Assembly (NCBI GenBank): GCA_963758025.1
Contig: CAVWUA010000001.1
Location: 310,001 to 374,000, forward strand
DNA: 64,000 nucleotides
Direction: 5' to 3'
From: CAVWUA01 sp963758025
GTDB taxonomy: Bacteria; Planctomycetota; Planctomycetia; Isosphaerales; Isosphaeraceae
The position numbers and the translations under genes are program-made. Below, in pieces: positions 52,438-61,801 of the stretch; the stretch's first letter is position 1, and every line of letters starts with the position of its first letter. The notes under the pieces are model-generated. The model did no database searches and had not been told where the DNA came from. It worked only from the letters and a program-made list of their open reading frames with translations.

Positions 52438-54192
52438 TCAGATCATCTCCCGGACCTTGTCCTCAAGGACGGTGGTGATGATCTCGCCCGCGTGCGGCTC
52501 GCCACGGGCCAGCCCCTTGGCGAAATTGATCGCCTGCTTCGGGGTGGCCTGCGCGGGCATGGGGGGCTCGAACGGATCGACGACGGCCTCGATGATGGCC
52601 GGCTTCGGCGAACCGAAGGCCATCTCCAAGGCCGGGCGAACCTCCTCGGGCTTCTCGCAACGGAATCCGACGCCGCCGCACGCCTCGGCGAACTTCACGA
52701 AGTCGATCGGCGCGAGGGCCACCTCGTATTCGGGGTTGCCGAGGAAGACGATCTGCTCCCACTTGATCTGGCCGAGCGTGTTGTTCTTGATGATGACGAC
52801 CTTGATCGGCAGCTCGTGCTTGACGGCCGTGACGAAGTCACCCATGAGCATTGTGAAGCCGCCGTCGCCGACGAAGGCGACCACCTGCCGATCGGGATAG
52901 GCCGCCTGCGCACCGATGGCGTAGGGCAGGCCCGGGGCCATCGTCGCGAGATTCCCGGAGCAGGAGAAATCCATCCCCCGACGCAGGTGGATATGTCGCG
53001 CGGCCCAGGTCGTGATCGTCCCCGAGTCGGTCGTGACGATCGCGTTATCCTTGAGCAGGTCGTTGACGTGCCTGGCGACGACCTGCGGCTTGAGCGGCGA
53101 GTCCTCGCGGGTCTCCCGCTCGTGCATCGTCTCCTTCCACTGCTTGTCGTATTCGAGCGTCCACTCCAGGAACGAGTGGTCGGTCTTCGCGTCGATGAAC
53201 GGCAAGAGGGCCTGGAGCGTGGCCTTCGCGTCGCCGACCAGCCCCACCTCGGTCGGGTAGCGGATGCCGATCATCGTCGGGTCGATATCGAGCTGCACGG
53301 CGCGGGCCTTACCCGGCTTGGGATACCAGGTCAGGTACGGGAAGCTCGTGCCGATCATGAACAGGGTGTCGCACTCCTGCATCGCCTTTTCGCTGGGAAG
53401 CGTCCCCAGCAAGCCGATCCCGCCGGTGCAGTGGGGGTGGTCGTCGGGCACGGCCGCCTTGCCCAGAAGGGCCTTGATGATCGGAGCGTTGAGCTTCTCC
53501 GACAGGGCGATGACCTCATCCGTCGCCCCCTTCGCCCCGGCCCCGATGAGCAGGGCGATCTTTTTCCCGGCGTTGAGCAATGCGGCGGCGCTCTTGAGCG
53601 ACTCCGTCTGCGGAATGCTGATCGCCGGGCGCCAGGAGTCGGAGGTGTGTCCCTGCACCAGCTTCTGCGAGGACTCCTCGTCGCTGAGGGTGCGTTCCTG
53701 GATGTCCGCCGGGCAGGTCAGGTGCGAGACGCTCTTTGTCGAGAGGGCGGAGCGGCAGGCGATATCGACCAGCGCCCGGGCGTGCTTGGCCCCGAGAATC
53801 ATCTGGTTGTAATGGGCCACGTCCTTGAACAGCGGGATGATATCGATTTCCTGCTGGAATTTTGTGCCGAGCATATCGTGGTAGGTGTGGCCGGTGATCG
53901 CCAGCACGGGGACGTGGTCCAGCTTGGCGTCGTAGAGGCCGTTGAGCAGGTGGATCGCCCCCGGACCGCTCGTGGCGAAGCAGACGCCGAGCCGACCGGT
54001 GAACTTGGCATAGCCGCACGCGGCGAAGGCCGCCGCTTCTTCGTGCCGACACTGAACGAAACGGATTTTGTCCTGATTCTTGCGGAGGGACTCGAAGATG
54101 CCGTTGATTCCGTCACCGGGCAGGCCGAAGACCGTGTCCACACCCCAGTCCAACAACTGCTCGATAATCACGTCGCCCGTCGTCTTGGCCAT
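52438..54192 (-). CDS. TPP-dependent enzyme, pyruvate oxidase/acetolactate synthase-like
   Basis: An intact 584-residue enzyme with the three-domain POX layout. The N-terminal Pyr domain has the catalytic Glu in RHEEAAAFAACGYAKFTG. The middle domain has LIGAGAKGATDEVI. The C-terminal PP domain has the TPP-binding GDGGFTMLMGDFVTAVK followed by KNNTLGQIKWEQ. AAGGAG ahead of the ATG at 54192 marks the start; the open frame runs on to 55266 but overlaps a good gene there. It is closest in look to PoxB/pyruvate oxidase-type proteins, which decarboxylate pyruvate. An acetolactate-synthase role is less likely because no small subunit is nearby. Confidence 0.88.
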   Translation of the reverse strand: MAKTTGDVIIEQLLDWGVDTVFGLPGDGINGIFESLRKNQDKIRFVQCRHEEAAAFAACGYAKFTGRLGVCFATSGPGAIHLLNGLYDAKLDHVPVLAITGHTYHDMLGTKFQQEIDIIPLFKDVAHYNQMILGAKHARALVDIACRSALSTKSVSHLTCPADIQERTLSDEESSQKLVQGHTSDSWRPAISIPQTESLKSAAALLNAGKKIALLIGAGAKGATDEVIALSEKLNAPIIKALLGKAAVPDDHPHCTGGIGLLGTLPSEKAMQECDTLFMIGTSFPYLTWYPKPGKARAVQLDIDPTMIGIRYPTEVGLVGDAKATLQALLPFIDAKTDHSFLEWTLEYDKQWKETMHERETREDSPLKPQVVARHVNDLLKDNAIVTTDSGTITTWAARHIHLRRGMDFSCSGNLATMAPGLPYAIGAQAAYPDRQVVAFVGDGGFTMLMGDFVTAVKHELPIKVVIIKNNTLGQIKWEQIVFLGNPEYEVALAPIDFVKFAEACGGVGFRCEKPEEVRPALEMAFGSPKPAIIEAVVDPFEPPMPAQATPKQAINFAKGLARGEPHAGEIITTVLEDKVREMI

Positions 54193-54594
54193 GATCTCTT
54201 TCTCCTTGCTCCTCCCGGCGTGCCGACAGCCGACCGGGGTGTTGAGAGTCTCGGGTGGACAGGAACGATCGATCCGGAAGGTTCCGTGGACGGTGGTTCT
54301 TTCTTGCCAATGCAGGCTTTCGGAACGCGAGGGAAAGGGGGGAGGAGAGCCCCGGCGCTCCCGTTTTGCGGGCGATTCATTCTCCAGGGAACCGCCCGAC
54401 GTCCATTGCCAAGGGCCATTGCCTTTGCGGTCATCGTCGAGGATGAACCCGGTTCTCTTCGCTACAATTCTCATGCCAGTCGGAGCCGACGTTGACCATC
54501 GGCGCGGCAGCGACGAAGATGGTCGCTTCGGGGCCGCGTCGGCCCTTTTTTGAAGCCGGTTGGCCTTTGTCTCTCGAAAGAGTTCTCCCAGACC
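54193..54594. promoter_or_regulatory. 400-base divergent intergenic region
   Basis: No gene is seen here. The region lies between the divergent TPP enzyme and racemase genes and must contain both promoters. A TACAAT at 54463-54468 could be a -10 element for the rightward gene, but no good -35 lies at the usual distance. Confidence 0.3.
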
Positions 54595-55701
54595 ATGCGG
54601 ATCGAGCAGATCGACCTGCGACTCGTGCGTCTTCCTCTGGTCCGCACGTTCACGACCAGTTCCAGCACAAAGAACGCGATCACGCATATCCTGGTGCGGG
54701 TCGTCGCCGACGGTATCGAGGGTTGGGGGGAGTGTGCCTGCCCGTCCGACCCATACTACTGTCCCGAGACAACCGAGACGTGCTGGCACATTCTGAACGA
54801 TTTTTTGGCCCCGCGCGTGCTCGGTCATTCCTGGGAGACCATGGATGAGCTGGTCGCGCTCTACCGGCCCGTCAAGGGGAACAACTTTGCCAAGGCGGGC
54901 CTGGAAATGGCCTGCTGGGACGCTCTGGCGCGTCGTGAAGGGAAGCCCCTGGCGGGCTTGCTGGGTGGCACGCGCGCGGAGATCGCCTCGGGGGTCAGCC
55001 TGGGGATCGAGCCGGATTCCGGGCGGCTGCTCGCCTTGATCGAGCAGTATCTGGGCGAAGGGTATCGCCGGATCAAGCTCAAGATCGCCCCCGGTCATGA
55101 TGTGGATGTTGTGCGAGCGGTTCGCGCCCGTTTCGCCGAGATCCCGCTCCAGGTTGATGCGAATTCCGCGTACACGCTGGACGACATTCCTATTTTGAAG
55201 CGGCTCGATGACTTTGGCCTGCTCCTGATCGAGCAACCGCTCGCCCATGACGACATCATCGACCACGCCCGGCTTCAGCGCGAGCTCCGCACGCCCGTCT
55301 GTCTCGACGAGTCAATCCATTCCGCCGAGGACGCTCGCAAGGCGATCGAGTTGGGGGCCTGCCGCGTGATCAACATCAAGGTCAGCCGGGTTGGCGGTCT
55401 GCGCGAGGCCCGCAAGGTTCACGACGTCTGCCGGGCGCACGATGTGCCCGTTTGGTGTGGTGGGATGCACGAGTTCGGCATCGGCCGAGGCGCGAACGTC
55501 GCCATCGCCAGCCTGCCGGGGTTCACCCTTCCAGGGGACGTTTCGGGCTCGGATAAGTATTATCAAGAAGATCTCGTGGAACCACCCGTCCTGGCGACTC
55601 GCGGAATGATCTCCGTCCCGGACCGCCCAGGGATCGGCTTTGAGCCGATCGCGTCGCGTCTGGCCACGCACACGCTACGGGAACGAACTCTGCGGGTTTG
55701 A
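54595..55701 (+). CDS. Enolase-superfamily OSBS/N-succinylamino acid racemase-like
   Basis: An intact 368-residue enzyme. The capping domain begins MRIEQIDLRLVRLPLVRTFT. The barrel has K-x-K in RRIKLKIAPG, metal ligands in QVDANSAYTL, LLIEQPLAHDD and CLDESIHSA, the opposing Lys in INIKVSRVGGL, and the substrate loop GGMHEFGIGRGANVAIASLP. This is the MenC/NSAR group, which makes o-succinylbenzoate or racemises N-succinyl amino acids. No other menaquinone gene is near, but an M20 peptidase and a GNAT gene follow at once, which favours the racemase role. The stop at 55701 is 14 bases before the next ATG. Confidence 0.88.
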   Translation: MRIEQIDLRLVRLPLVRTFTTSSSTKNAITHILVRVVADGIEGWGECACPSDPYYCPETTETCWHILNDFLAPRVLGHSWETMDELVALYRPVKGNNFAKAGLEMACWDALARREGKPLAGLLGGTRAEIASGVSLGIEPDSGRLLALIEQYLGEGYRRIKLKIAPGHDVDVVRAVRARFAEIPLQVDANSAYTLDDIPILKRLDDFGLLLIEQPLAHDDIIDHARLQRELRTPVCLDESIHSAEDARKAIELGACRVINIKVSRVGGLREARKVHDVCRAHDVPVWCGGMHEFGIGRGANVAIASLPGFTLPGDVSGSDKYYQEDLVEPPVLATRGMISVPDRPGIGFEPIASRLATHTLRERTLRV

Positions 55702-55715
55702 GGAGCGATCGAGAG

Positions 55716-56857
55716 ATGACGGACGTATCCTTGCTGGACTTGCTGAATCGACAACGTGATGCGATGCTGGGCTCGCTGGAGGTCCTGGTTCGCCATGAAA
55801 CGCCCAGCGCGGGCAAGTCGGCACTCGACCTGATGGCCCGCGCCTTCAGGCCCGTTTCCGGCAACTCGACGCCCAGGCCAAGCTGATCCCGAACCCCAAC
55901 GGTGGCGATCACGTCGAGATCCGCCTGCCGGGCGGGCCTCCCGACGCGAAGCCGGCCCTGGTGCTCTTGCACTTCGACACGGTCTGGCCCGCCGGCACGC
56001 TCGCCGACATGCCGTTCCGGATCGAGGACGATCGCGCGTACGGGCCGGGGACGTTCGACATGAAGGCCAGCCTCGTGCTGGTCGAGTTTGCCTTGCGGGC
56101 GATCCGGGAGTCGGGGAGACGGCTTCCCCGCCCCGTCGTCGTGCTCTGTACGTCGGACGAGGAGATCGGCAGCCCGACCTCCCGTCGCCTGATCGAGGAG
56201 CACGCCCGCAGGAGCGCCTATGCCCTGGTCATGGAGGCCCCATTGCCCGGCGGTCGGCTCAAGACGGCCCGCAAGGGGGTTGGCCGGTTCTCCCTCACGA
56301 TCGAGGGACGTCCGGCACACGCGGGGGTCGAGCCGGAAAAGGGCATCAGCGCCGTGCGGGAACTCGCTCATCAAATCTTGCAGGTTCACGCACTGGCCGA
56401 CTCGTCCGCCGGAACGACCGTGAACGTGGGCGTCGTGCGAGGGGGCACCACGCCCAACGTCATCCCGGCGCAGGCCACCGCCGAGGTGGATGTCCGCGTC
56501 GTGACCGCCGACGAGGAGCATCGGATCGAAGCGGCGTTCGCCGGATTGAAAGCCGTCACCCCCGGCGTGCGATTGAGCGTCCAGGGCGGCTTCAACCGCC
56601 CGCCGATGGAACGCTCGCCGCAGATCGCCGCGCTGTTCGAGCGGGTCCGGCAGATCGGTCAGACTCTTGGTCTCGACCTGGAGGAAGGTTCGACCGGCGG
56701 CGGCAGCGACGGCAACTTCACCGCGGCGATGGGCCTGCCCACGATCGACGGCCTGGGAATGCCCGGCGCCGGGGCTCATGCCCATCATGAGCACATCGAG
56801 ATCGCCGCCTTTCCTGAACGCGCGGCCTTTCTCGCGGCCCTCCTGCTGGAGTTGTGA
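55716..56857 (+). CDS. M20 family metallopeptidase, one frame break
   Basis: About 380 residues. Catalytic-domain motifs are LVLLHFDTVWPAG (metal His and catalytic Asp), YGPGTFDMKASLVL (bridging Asp), TSDEEIGSPTS (catalytic and metal Glu) and, near the end, GAGAHAHHEHIE (final His). The dimerisation domain has TIEGRPAHAGVEPEKG. The frame breaks near 55850 (LMARAF to RFRQLDAQAK). It is a di-zinc amidohydrolase or carboxypeptidase G2-like enzyme. Next to the racemase it could remove an N-succinyl group from an L-amino acid, which is an inference from the gene set. Confidence 0.85.
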
Positions 56858-56948
56858 ACGTTCGGGATGGCTTGTGCGCAATGGATCGTGGTGAGATCGA
56901 TCCTAGACTTGATGGTTACAGAATATTAATAATCCAAGGGCCTTAATC

Positions 56949-57766
56949 GTGGACGAGCCGATCGTGATCCGGCGAGCGCAGACCGTTGCCGACTACCGAG
57001 CCTGTCAGGAGGCCCAGCGGCGTGCCTGGGGGATCACCGGTGAAGGATACGTTGTGCCCGTCGCGACGATGGTCGGCGCGCAGTTGCACGGGGGCCTGGT
57101 CCTGGGGGCGTTCTTGCCCGATGGGCAGGCGGTGGGGCTGTCGTTCGCGTTTCTCGGACGGGTGGACGGTCGCCTCTGTCTTTACTCGCAACTGACCGGC
57201 GTGGTCCCCAGCTATCAGGGGGGGGGCTTGGCGAGCGGATCAAGCACGTTCAGCGCGACATGGCCCGCGCCGAGGGATTGGAATGGATTGCCTGGGCGTT
57301 CGACCCGTTGCAGGCGGGCAACGCACATTTCAATCTCGGTCGGCTCGGTGCGACCGCCCGGCAGTACATCGACAACATGTACGGCGAGCGCACCGACGCG
57401 CTCGAACGCGGGCGTGCCGACGGATCGGTTGATTGTCGAATGGCCGACGATCCCCCGTCCACGACCGCCGATCGACGTGGCGTCGGCCCTCCGTCTGCCT
57501 CGGCTGATCGCCACGAGCGACCGGCCCGACGGTCTGAGCGACGCGGCGGTCGTCACGGGAATTCCAGGGTCCGATCGCCTCTTACTGGAGGTGCCGACCG
57601 CCATCGGGACGCTCCGGCGCAAAACCCCAAACTGGCCGAACGCTGGCGGCTGGCGGTTCGCCAGGGGTTCCGATCGGCGTTTACCATGGGATACCGGGCC
57701 GTCGATCTGATCCGAGGAGAGATCGACGGCCGGGATCGTTGCTTCTATCTGCTTGAGAGCGAATGA
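56949..57766 (+). CDS. GNAT-family acyltransferase, three frame breaks
   Basis: About 272 residues. The N-terminal GNAT fold begins IVIRRAQTVADYRACQEAQR, with VVPSYQGGGLGERIKHVQRD as the acyl-CoA loop (the R/Q-x-x-G-x-G pattern shown as YQGGGLG). It continues GLEWIAWAFDPLQAGNAHFN, typical of the predicted acetyltransferase family found beside N-succinylamino acid racemases. The C-terminus is MGYRAVDLIRGEIDGRDRCF. Frame breaks lie near 57225, 57412 and 57632. The start is a GTG at 56949. It may transfer succinyl from succinyl-CoA to D-amino acids. It converges with rplS. Confidence 0.78.
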
Positions 57767-57784
57767 GCGAACCCAAATGGGAGC

Positions 57785-58248
57785 TCACTCGGCGGCCTTT
57801 TCCGAAGCCTTGGCCTCGGCCTTGTCCTGCTTCTTCGCCTTCTTGACGGCGCGGCGCTGGCGCGGGCGGCCTTGGACTTCTCGATGTCGGCCTTGCTGGT
57901 CGTGTACCGCTCCTTGAGGCGAACCGCCTTGCCCGTGCGCTCGCGGAGGTAGTACAACTTCGCCCGGCGCACCTTACCGGAACGCTTCACGACGATGTCG
58001 GCGATCCGCGGCGAATGGACCGGGAATTTCCGCTCGACCCCCTCCCCCTGGACGATCCGCCGCACCACGAACATCTCGCGGGTGTTGCGGCCGGAGCGGG
58101 CGATCACGACGCCGTTAAAGACCTGGATGCGCTCTTTCTCGCCTTCGAGAATCCGCACGTGGACGTCCACCGTGTCGCCGATCTCGAAATGCGGGACTTC
58201 CGATTTCATGCTGGTCTGCTCGACCAGCTCCATGAACTTGTTCTGCAT
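57785..58248 (-). CDS. rplS: 50S ribosomal protein L19, one frame break
   Basis: About 154 residues, with an L19 core of 115. Recognised by FEIGDTVDVHVRILEGEKER, QVFNGVVIARSGRNTREMF, FPVHSPRIADIVVKRSGKVR and RAKLYYLRERTGKAVRLKER. It sits at the 30S-50S interface. A Lys/Ala/Glu-rich C-terminal extension follows, reached after a frame break near 57864 (KAARQRRAVKKAKKQD). The start ATG at 58248 begins MQNKFMELVEQ. Last gene of the ffh-rpsP-trmD-rplS set; it ends 19 bases from the convergent GNAT gene. Confidence 0.96.
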
Positions 58249-58303
58249 GACGTAATCCCCGCTGTTGTCCGCCCGATCGGGCGAGCCCTGTGGCCGGGTC
58301 GGG

Positions 58304-59020
58304 TTATGTGGTGTCTTTCGATTCAGGATATAGCGTTTCAAGATCCCGGCGGTGCCGGACCGTGCGGTGCCGGGCCTGCTCGTCTCTCCAGCGTTCGATC
58401 GCGGCGTGGTCGCCACTGAGCAGGATCTCGGGAACCTCCTGGCCCCGGAACACCCGGGGGCGTGTGTACTGCGGATATTCGAGACCGCCGCGGCGGCCGA
58501 ACGACTCATCGACGGTGCTGGCCGCGTCGCCGAGGACTCCCGGGATCAGCCGGATGACGGCATCGACGACAACCATGGCCGGGACCTCCCCGCCCGAGAC
58601 GACGTAATCTCCGATCGACAACGGTTCCGCTTGAATCGTCTCCAGCGCCCGTTCGTCGAACCCTTCGTAACGGCCGCAGAGGAGCACCAGGCGGGGCTCC
58701 CGGGCCAGCTCACGGACCCATGCCTGATCGAGCCGGCGGCCTTGCGGAGTCATGACGAGCAAGCGTCCCGGACGCTCCCCCATCGCCTGCACGGCCTCGA
58801 CCGACTCGACGACCGGCGGGGCCATCAAGACCATGCCGGGGCCGCCGCCGTAGGGCGTGTCATCCACCTGCCTGTGCCGTCCCTCAGCCCAGTCGCGGAT
58901 GTTCCAGCGGTGGACCTCAACGAACTCCCGGGCGATCGCTCGCTTCAGGATGCTCTGATCGAGATATCCGTCAAACAGGCCGGGGAAAAGACTCAGCAGG
59001 TCAACGCGCAGGGAAGGCAT
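58304..59020 (-). CDS. trmD: tRNA (guanine-N1)-methyltransferase
   Basis: An intact 238-residue SPOUT enzyme. The trefoil-knot motifs are VLLCGRYEGFDERAL and LSIGDYVVSGGEVPAMVV; the substrate region has DDTPYGGGPGMVL. It methylates G37 of tRNAs with a G36 to prevent frameshifting. The ATG at 59020 (MPSLRVDLLSLFP) matches the usual N-terminus. A GTG at 59038 overlaps the rpsP stop and is possible. The usual intervening rimM gene is absent. Confidence 0.96.
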   Translation of the reverse strand: MPSLRVDLLSLFPGLFDGYLDQSILKRAIAREFVEVHRWNIRDWAEGRHRQVDDTPYGGGPGMVLMAPPVVESVEAVQAMGERPGRLLVMTPQGRRLDQAWVRELAREPRLVLLCGRYEGFDERALETIQAEPLSIGDYVVSGGEVPAMVVVDAVIRLIPGVLGDAASTVDESFGRRGGLEYPQYTRPRVFRGQEVPEILLSGDHAAIERWRDEQARHRTVRHRRDLETLYPESKDTT

Positions 59021-59034
59021 CGGTCGGATCCCGG

Positions 59035-59388
59035 TCACGCCGACGGCTCAGCCGGCTTGGGCTCCTCGGCCGCCTCGGTGGTTTCCGCGGCCGGAGGCGG
59101 GGTCTTCGGCTCGGGAAGCTCCCAGGGCTCGTTCGGGCCGGGCTTCTGGACGCCGTGCCGCTTGAGAATCGCCTGTACTTTTTCCGTGGGCTGGGCGCCG
59201 ACCGACAGCCAGTAACGGATGCGGTTGACCTTCAAGGACTCCCGAGCCTCGGGGTTGCGGACCATCGGGTCGTAGTGCCCCAGCTCCTCGATCGCCCGGC
59301 CATCGCGCGGCGAACGGGCATCCATGGCGCAGATGCGGTAGAACGGGCGATGTCGTCGGCCCATCGATTTCATGCGGATGCGGACCAC
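59035..59388 (-). CDS. rpsP: 30S ribosomal protein S16
   Basis: An intact 117-residue protein starting with a GTG. The S16 core reads VRIRMKSMGRRHRPFYRICA, then DGRAIEELGHYDPM and NRIRYWLSVGAQPTEKV. It binds 16S rRNA early in 30S assembly. The last 40 residues form a Pro/Glu/Ala-rich extension not found in short S16 proteins but common in planctomycetes and some other phyla. There is a 274-base gap before it, after the M-domain gene. No gene is seen in that gap, which probably holds an rpsP promoter. Confidence 0.97.
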   Translation of the reverse strand: MVRIRMKSMGRRHRPFYRICAMDARSPRDGRAIEELGHYDPMVRNPEARESLKVNRIRYWLSVGAQPTEKVQAILKRHGVQKPGPNEPWELPEPKTPPPAAETTEAAEEPKPAEPSA

Positions 59389-59662
59389 TCAATCTCTCCT
59401 GAAGTCGTTGACAGTCGGCTCGGATGCATGGCGAGTCCTGACGGAATGTCCCGAGCACACATCGGGACGAGGCCGGTTCCCGAGCCCGCGGCGGCCTCGC
59501 TCGCCCGTCGTTCCGGGGGATGGTTTCTCTCCCCCGGTGACCGGCGACTCTTCCTCTCGATCGGCAGAACGAGAACACTTTCAAAAAACGCAATGAGAGT
59601 CGCGAACATCGCCCCACGTCGCTCATCTGTTCGAACAGGGCGACGCGTTCCGTTCGCGGTTC

Positions 59663-60281
59663 TCAACTATCCGAGACATAATCCCACAAACAGAGATTCT
59701 TATTCCAGAGCGAAAACCAGGGTTCATGTCCTTTTAGAGTGGATTTACGTCGGCCCATGAGTTCCCAGAGGCGGCGGAGCACCTGTCGGTCGCCGGGTGA
59801 GAGGGACTGATCGATCGACAGACGGCGGATTTCCAACGATTGCAGTCGAGGACGCGAATGGCGGCTTGTCTCGTGTCGTGTCGGCCGCGCGGAGATCTTC
59901 GCACGACCGGTCAGATGGTGGACCCGTTCTCGCAGCGGCATCGCGTTCCACTGCTTGACCAGGGTGGCCATCGCGTCGTATTGCCGGAGTAGATTGACGA
60001 CATCGCTCGACCGCACGCCCGCCCCAGCGGCGATCCGGCGTCCTCGCGTCTCATCGATCCGGTCGAGGGTCGCGCCGCTCCGCGAGCGTCATGCTATCGA
60101 TCATCGCCACGATGCGGCGGATTTCCCCTTCAAGGTCAACGGCCGCCAGCCCACCGAGCACGCCTTCCAGACCAAGTTTCGAATCCAAGAAACCCCGAGC
60201 CGCGCCCATCCGCCGCATCCGCAGGATTTGCTGGCGGAAATCGTTGAGGTCGAAGGCATCGGAGGAGGAATGCTGGCTCAT
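59663..60281 (-). CDS. Stand-alone SRP54 M-domain protein (Ffh paralogue fragment), one frame break
   Basis: About 205 residues. The first 125 align with the M domain of the adjacent Ffh: FDLNDFRQQILRMRRMG, MIDSMTLAERRDP, then DRIDETRGRRIAAGAGV and LLRQYDAMATLVKQW. The RNA-contacting part (the S-M-T-x-A-E-R and R-R-x-x-R-I-A-x-G-x-G segments) is kept, while the methionine-rich finger loop has lost most of its Met residues. There is no NG GTPase domain. A C-terminal extension of about 80 residues ends LWNKNLCLWDYVSDS. The frame breaks near 60065. Its ATG overlaps the Ffh stop (ATGA), so it is translated with Ffh. It may bind SRP RNA. Confidence 0.75.
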
Positions 60282-61801
60282 CGTCCAGGGCCTCCCGAAG
60301 GATTCTCGGGGTGCCGGTCGTCCTTGCTCTTGTTTTTCATCTCCCGGCGCAGTCGGCGTTCTTCCTTCTCCCGCTGCTTGCGCTGTTTCTCTCGCTCCTT
60401 GGGGGAGAGCCGCTTCCCGGTCCCCTGCTTCTGGGCGACGAGCTTCGCGCCGGGATTGAAGGCCCCGGCGCGGCCCATGCCGGACAGGGCGCGGACCTTG
60501 TCGAGCATGGTCATCGACGCCATCTGCTTGACCATGGCGGCCATCGCGTCGAACTGCTTGACCAGGCTGGAGACGTCCGACGGCTCGACCCCGGCCCCGG
60601 CGGCGATCCGGCGGCGTCGGGGGATGTCGATCCGGTGCGGGTCGGAGCGCTCGGCCGGGGTCATGCTGTCGATGATCCCCTGGATACGCTTGACCTCGTT
60701 GTCGGCATCGACCCCTTCGAGATTGCCCATCATCTGGTTCATGCCCGGGATCTTGCCCATCAGATCCTTGACCGAACCCATCTTCTTCATCTGGATGATC
60801 TGCTGGCGGAAGTCGTCGAGGTCGAACTTCCCCTTGGCCAGCTTCTCTTGCTGGCGCTTCGCCTCTTCCTCATCGATGGCCTGCTGCGCGGCCTCGACCA
60901 GCCCGACGATGTCCCCCATGCCGAGCATCTGGCCGACGAGGCGCTCGGGGTCGAACGGCTGGAGCTTGTCGAGCTTTTCCCCCATGCCGATGAACTTGAC
61001 CGGCACCCCCGTCACCTGCCGGACCGACAGAGCCGCGCCGCCTCGGGCGTCGCCATCGAGCTTCGTGAGGATCACGCCGTCGAGTTCGAGTGCCTCATTG
61101 AAGGCACCCGCGCTGGCCACGGCGTCCTGGCCGGTCAGGGCGTCGCAGACGAAGAAGACCTGATGCGGCTGGACCTTCTTCTCGATCTGCTTCAGCTCGG
61201 CCATCAGCTCGTCATCGACGTGCAGGCGGCCGGCGGTGTCGAGGATGACGGTGTCGCGTCCCTGGCGGTTGGCCTCGATCAGGGCGTTCTGGCAGACCTT
61301 GACCGGGTTGGAGTTCTCCTCGCTATGAACAGGGACCTGCAACTGCTGGCCGATGACCTTGAGCTGCTCGACGGCCGCCGGGCGCTGGAGGTCGGCGGCG
61401 ACGAGGAGGGGTTTCCGACCTTGCGCGCCCAGCATCCGGGCGAGCTTGCCACAGGTGGTCGTTTTCCCCGAGCCTTGCAGGCCGCAGAGCATCAGGACGG
61501 TCAGGCCCGCCTTCTCGAAGCGGATCGACGGATCGGCCGGACCCATCAGGTCCACCATCTCGTCGTGCACGATCTTGACGATCTGCTGCTCGGGCCGGAC
61601 GCTCTTGATCAGCTCGGCGCCGACGGCCTTCTCGCGCACCCGTCGCATGAACTCCTGGACGACGTTGTAGTTGACGTCGGCTTCCAGAAGCGCCGTGCGG
61701 ACCTCGCGCAGGCCCTCCTCGATGTTGGCCTCGGTCAACAGGCCCCGCGCGCGGAAGCGTCCGAAGGCCCCGGAAAGTCGCTTTTGGATATCGTCGAACA
61801 T
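60278..61801 (-). CDS. ffh: Signal recognition particle protein Ffh
   Basis: An intact 507-residue GTPase. The NG domain has G1 GLQGSGKTTTCGKLA, the DLQRPAA insertion element, G3 DTAGRLHVDDELM, G4 TKLDGDARGGAALS and GMGEKLDKLQPFDPERLVG. The M domain has the finger loop KDLMGKIPGMNQMMGNLEGV and the RNA-binding SMTPAERSDP with RRRRIAAGAGV. The last 50 residues are strongly basic. It targets membrane proteins with 4.5S RNA and FtsY. The ATG at 61801 gives the usual MFDDIQKRLSGAF; the frame is open further up but without homology. First gene of the ffh-rpsP-trmD-rplS set. Confidence 0.97.
   Translation of the reverse strand: MFDDIQKRLSGAFGRFRARGLLTEANIEEGLREVRTALLEADVNYNVVQEFMRRVREKAVGAELIKSVRPEQQIVKIVHDEMVDLMGPADPSIRFEKAGLTVLMLCGLQGSGKTTTCGKLARMLGAQGRKPLLVAADLQRPAAVEQLKVIGQQLQVPVHSEENSNPVKVCQNALIEANRQGRDTVILDTAGRLHVDDELMAELKQIEKKVQPHQVFFVCDALTGQDAVASAGAFNEALELDGVILTKLDGDARGGAALSVRQVTGVPVKFIGMGEKLDKLQPFDPERLVGQMLGMGDIVGLVEAAQQAIDEEEAKRQQEKLAKGKFDLDDFRQQIIQMKKMGSVKDLMGKIPGMNQMMGNLEGVDADNEVKRIQGIIDSMTPAERSDPHRIDIPRRRRIAAGAGVEPSDVSSLVKQFDAMAAMVKQMASMTMLDKVRALSGMGRAGAFNPGAKLVAQKQGTGKRLSPKEREKQRKQREKEERRLRREMKNKSKDDRHPENPSGGPGR

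Noticed and set aside
54193..55266. N-terminal extension of the TPP enzyme frame up to 55266
   Set aside because: It runs antisense through the racemase gene and encodes low-complexity sequence; the homology and a good ribosome site begin at 54192.
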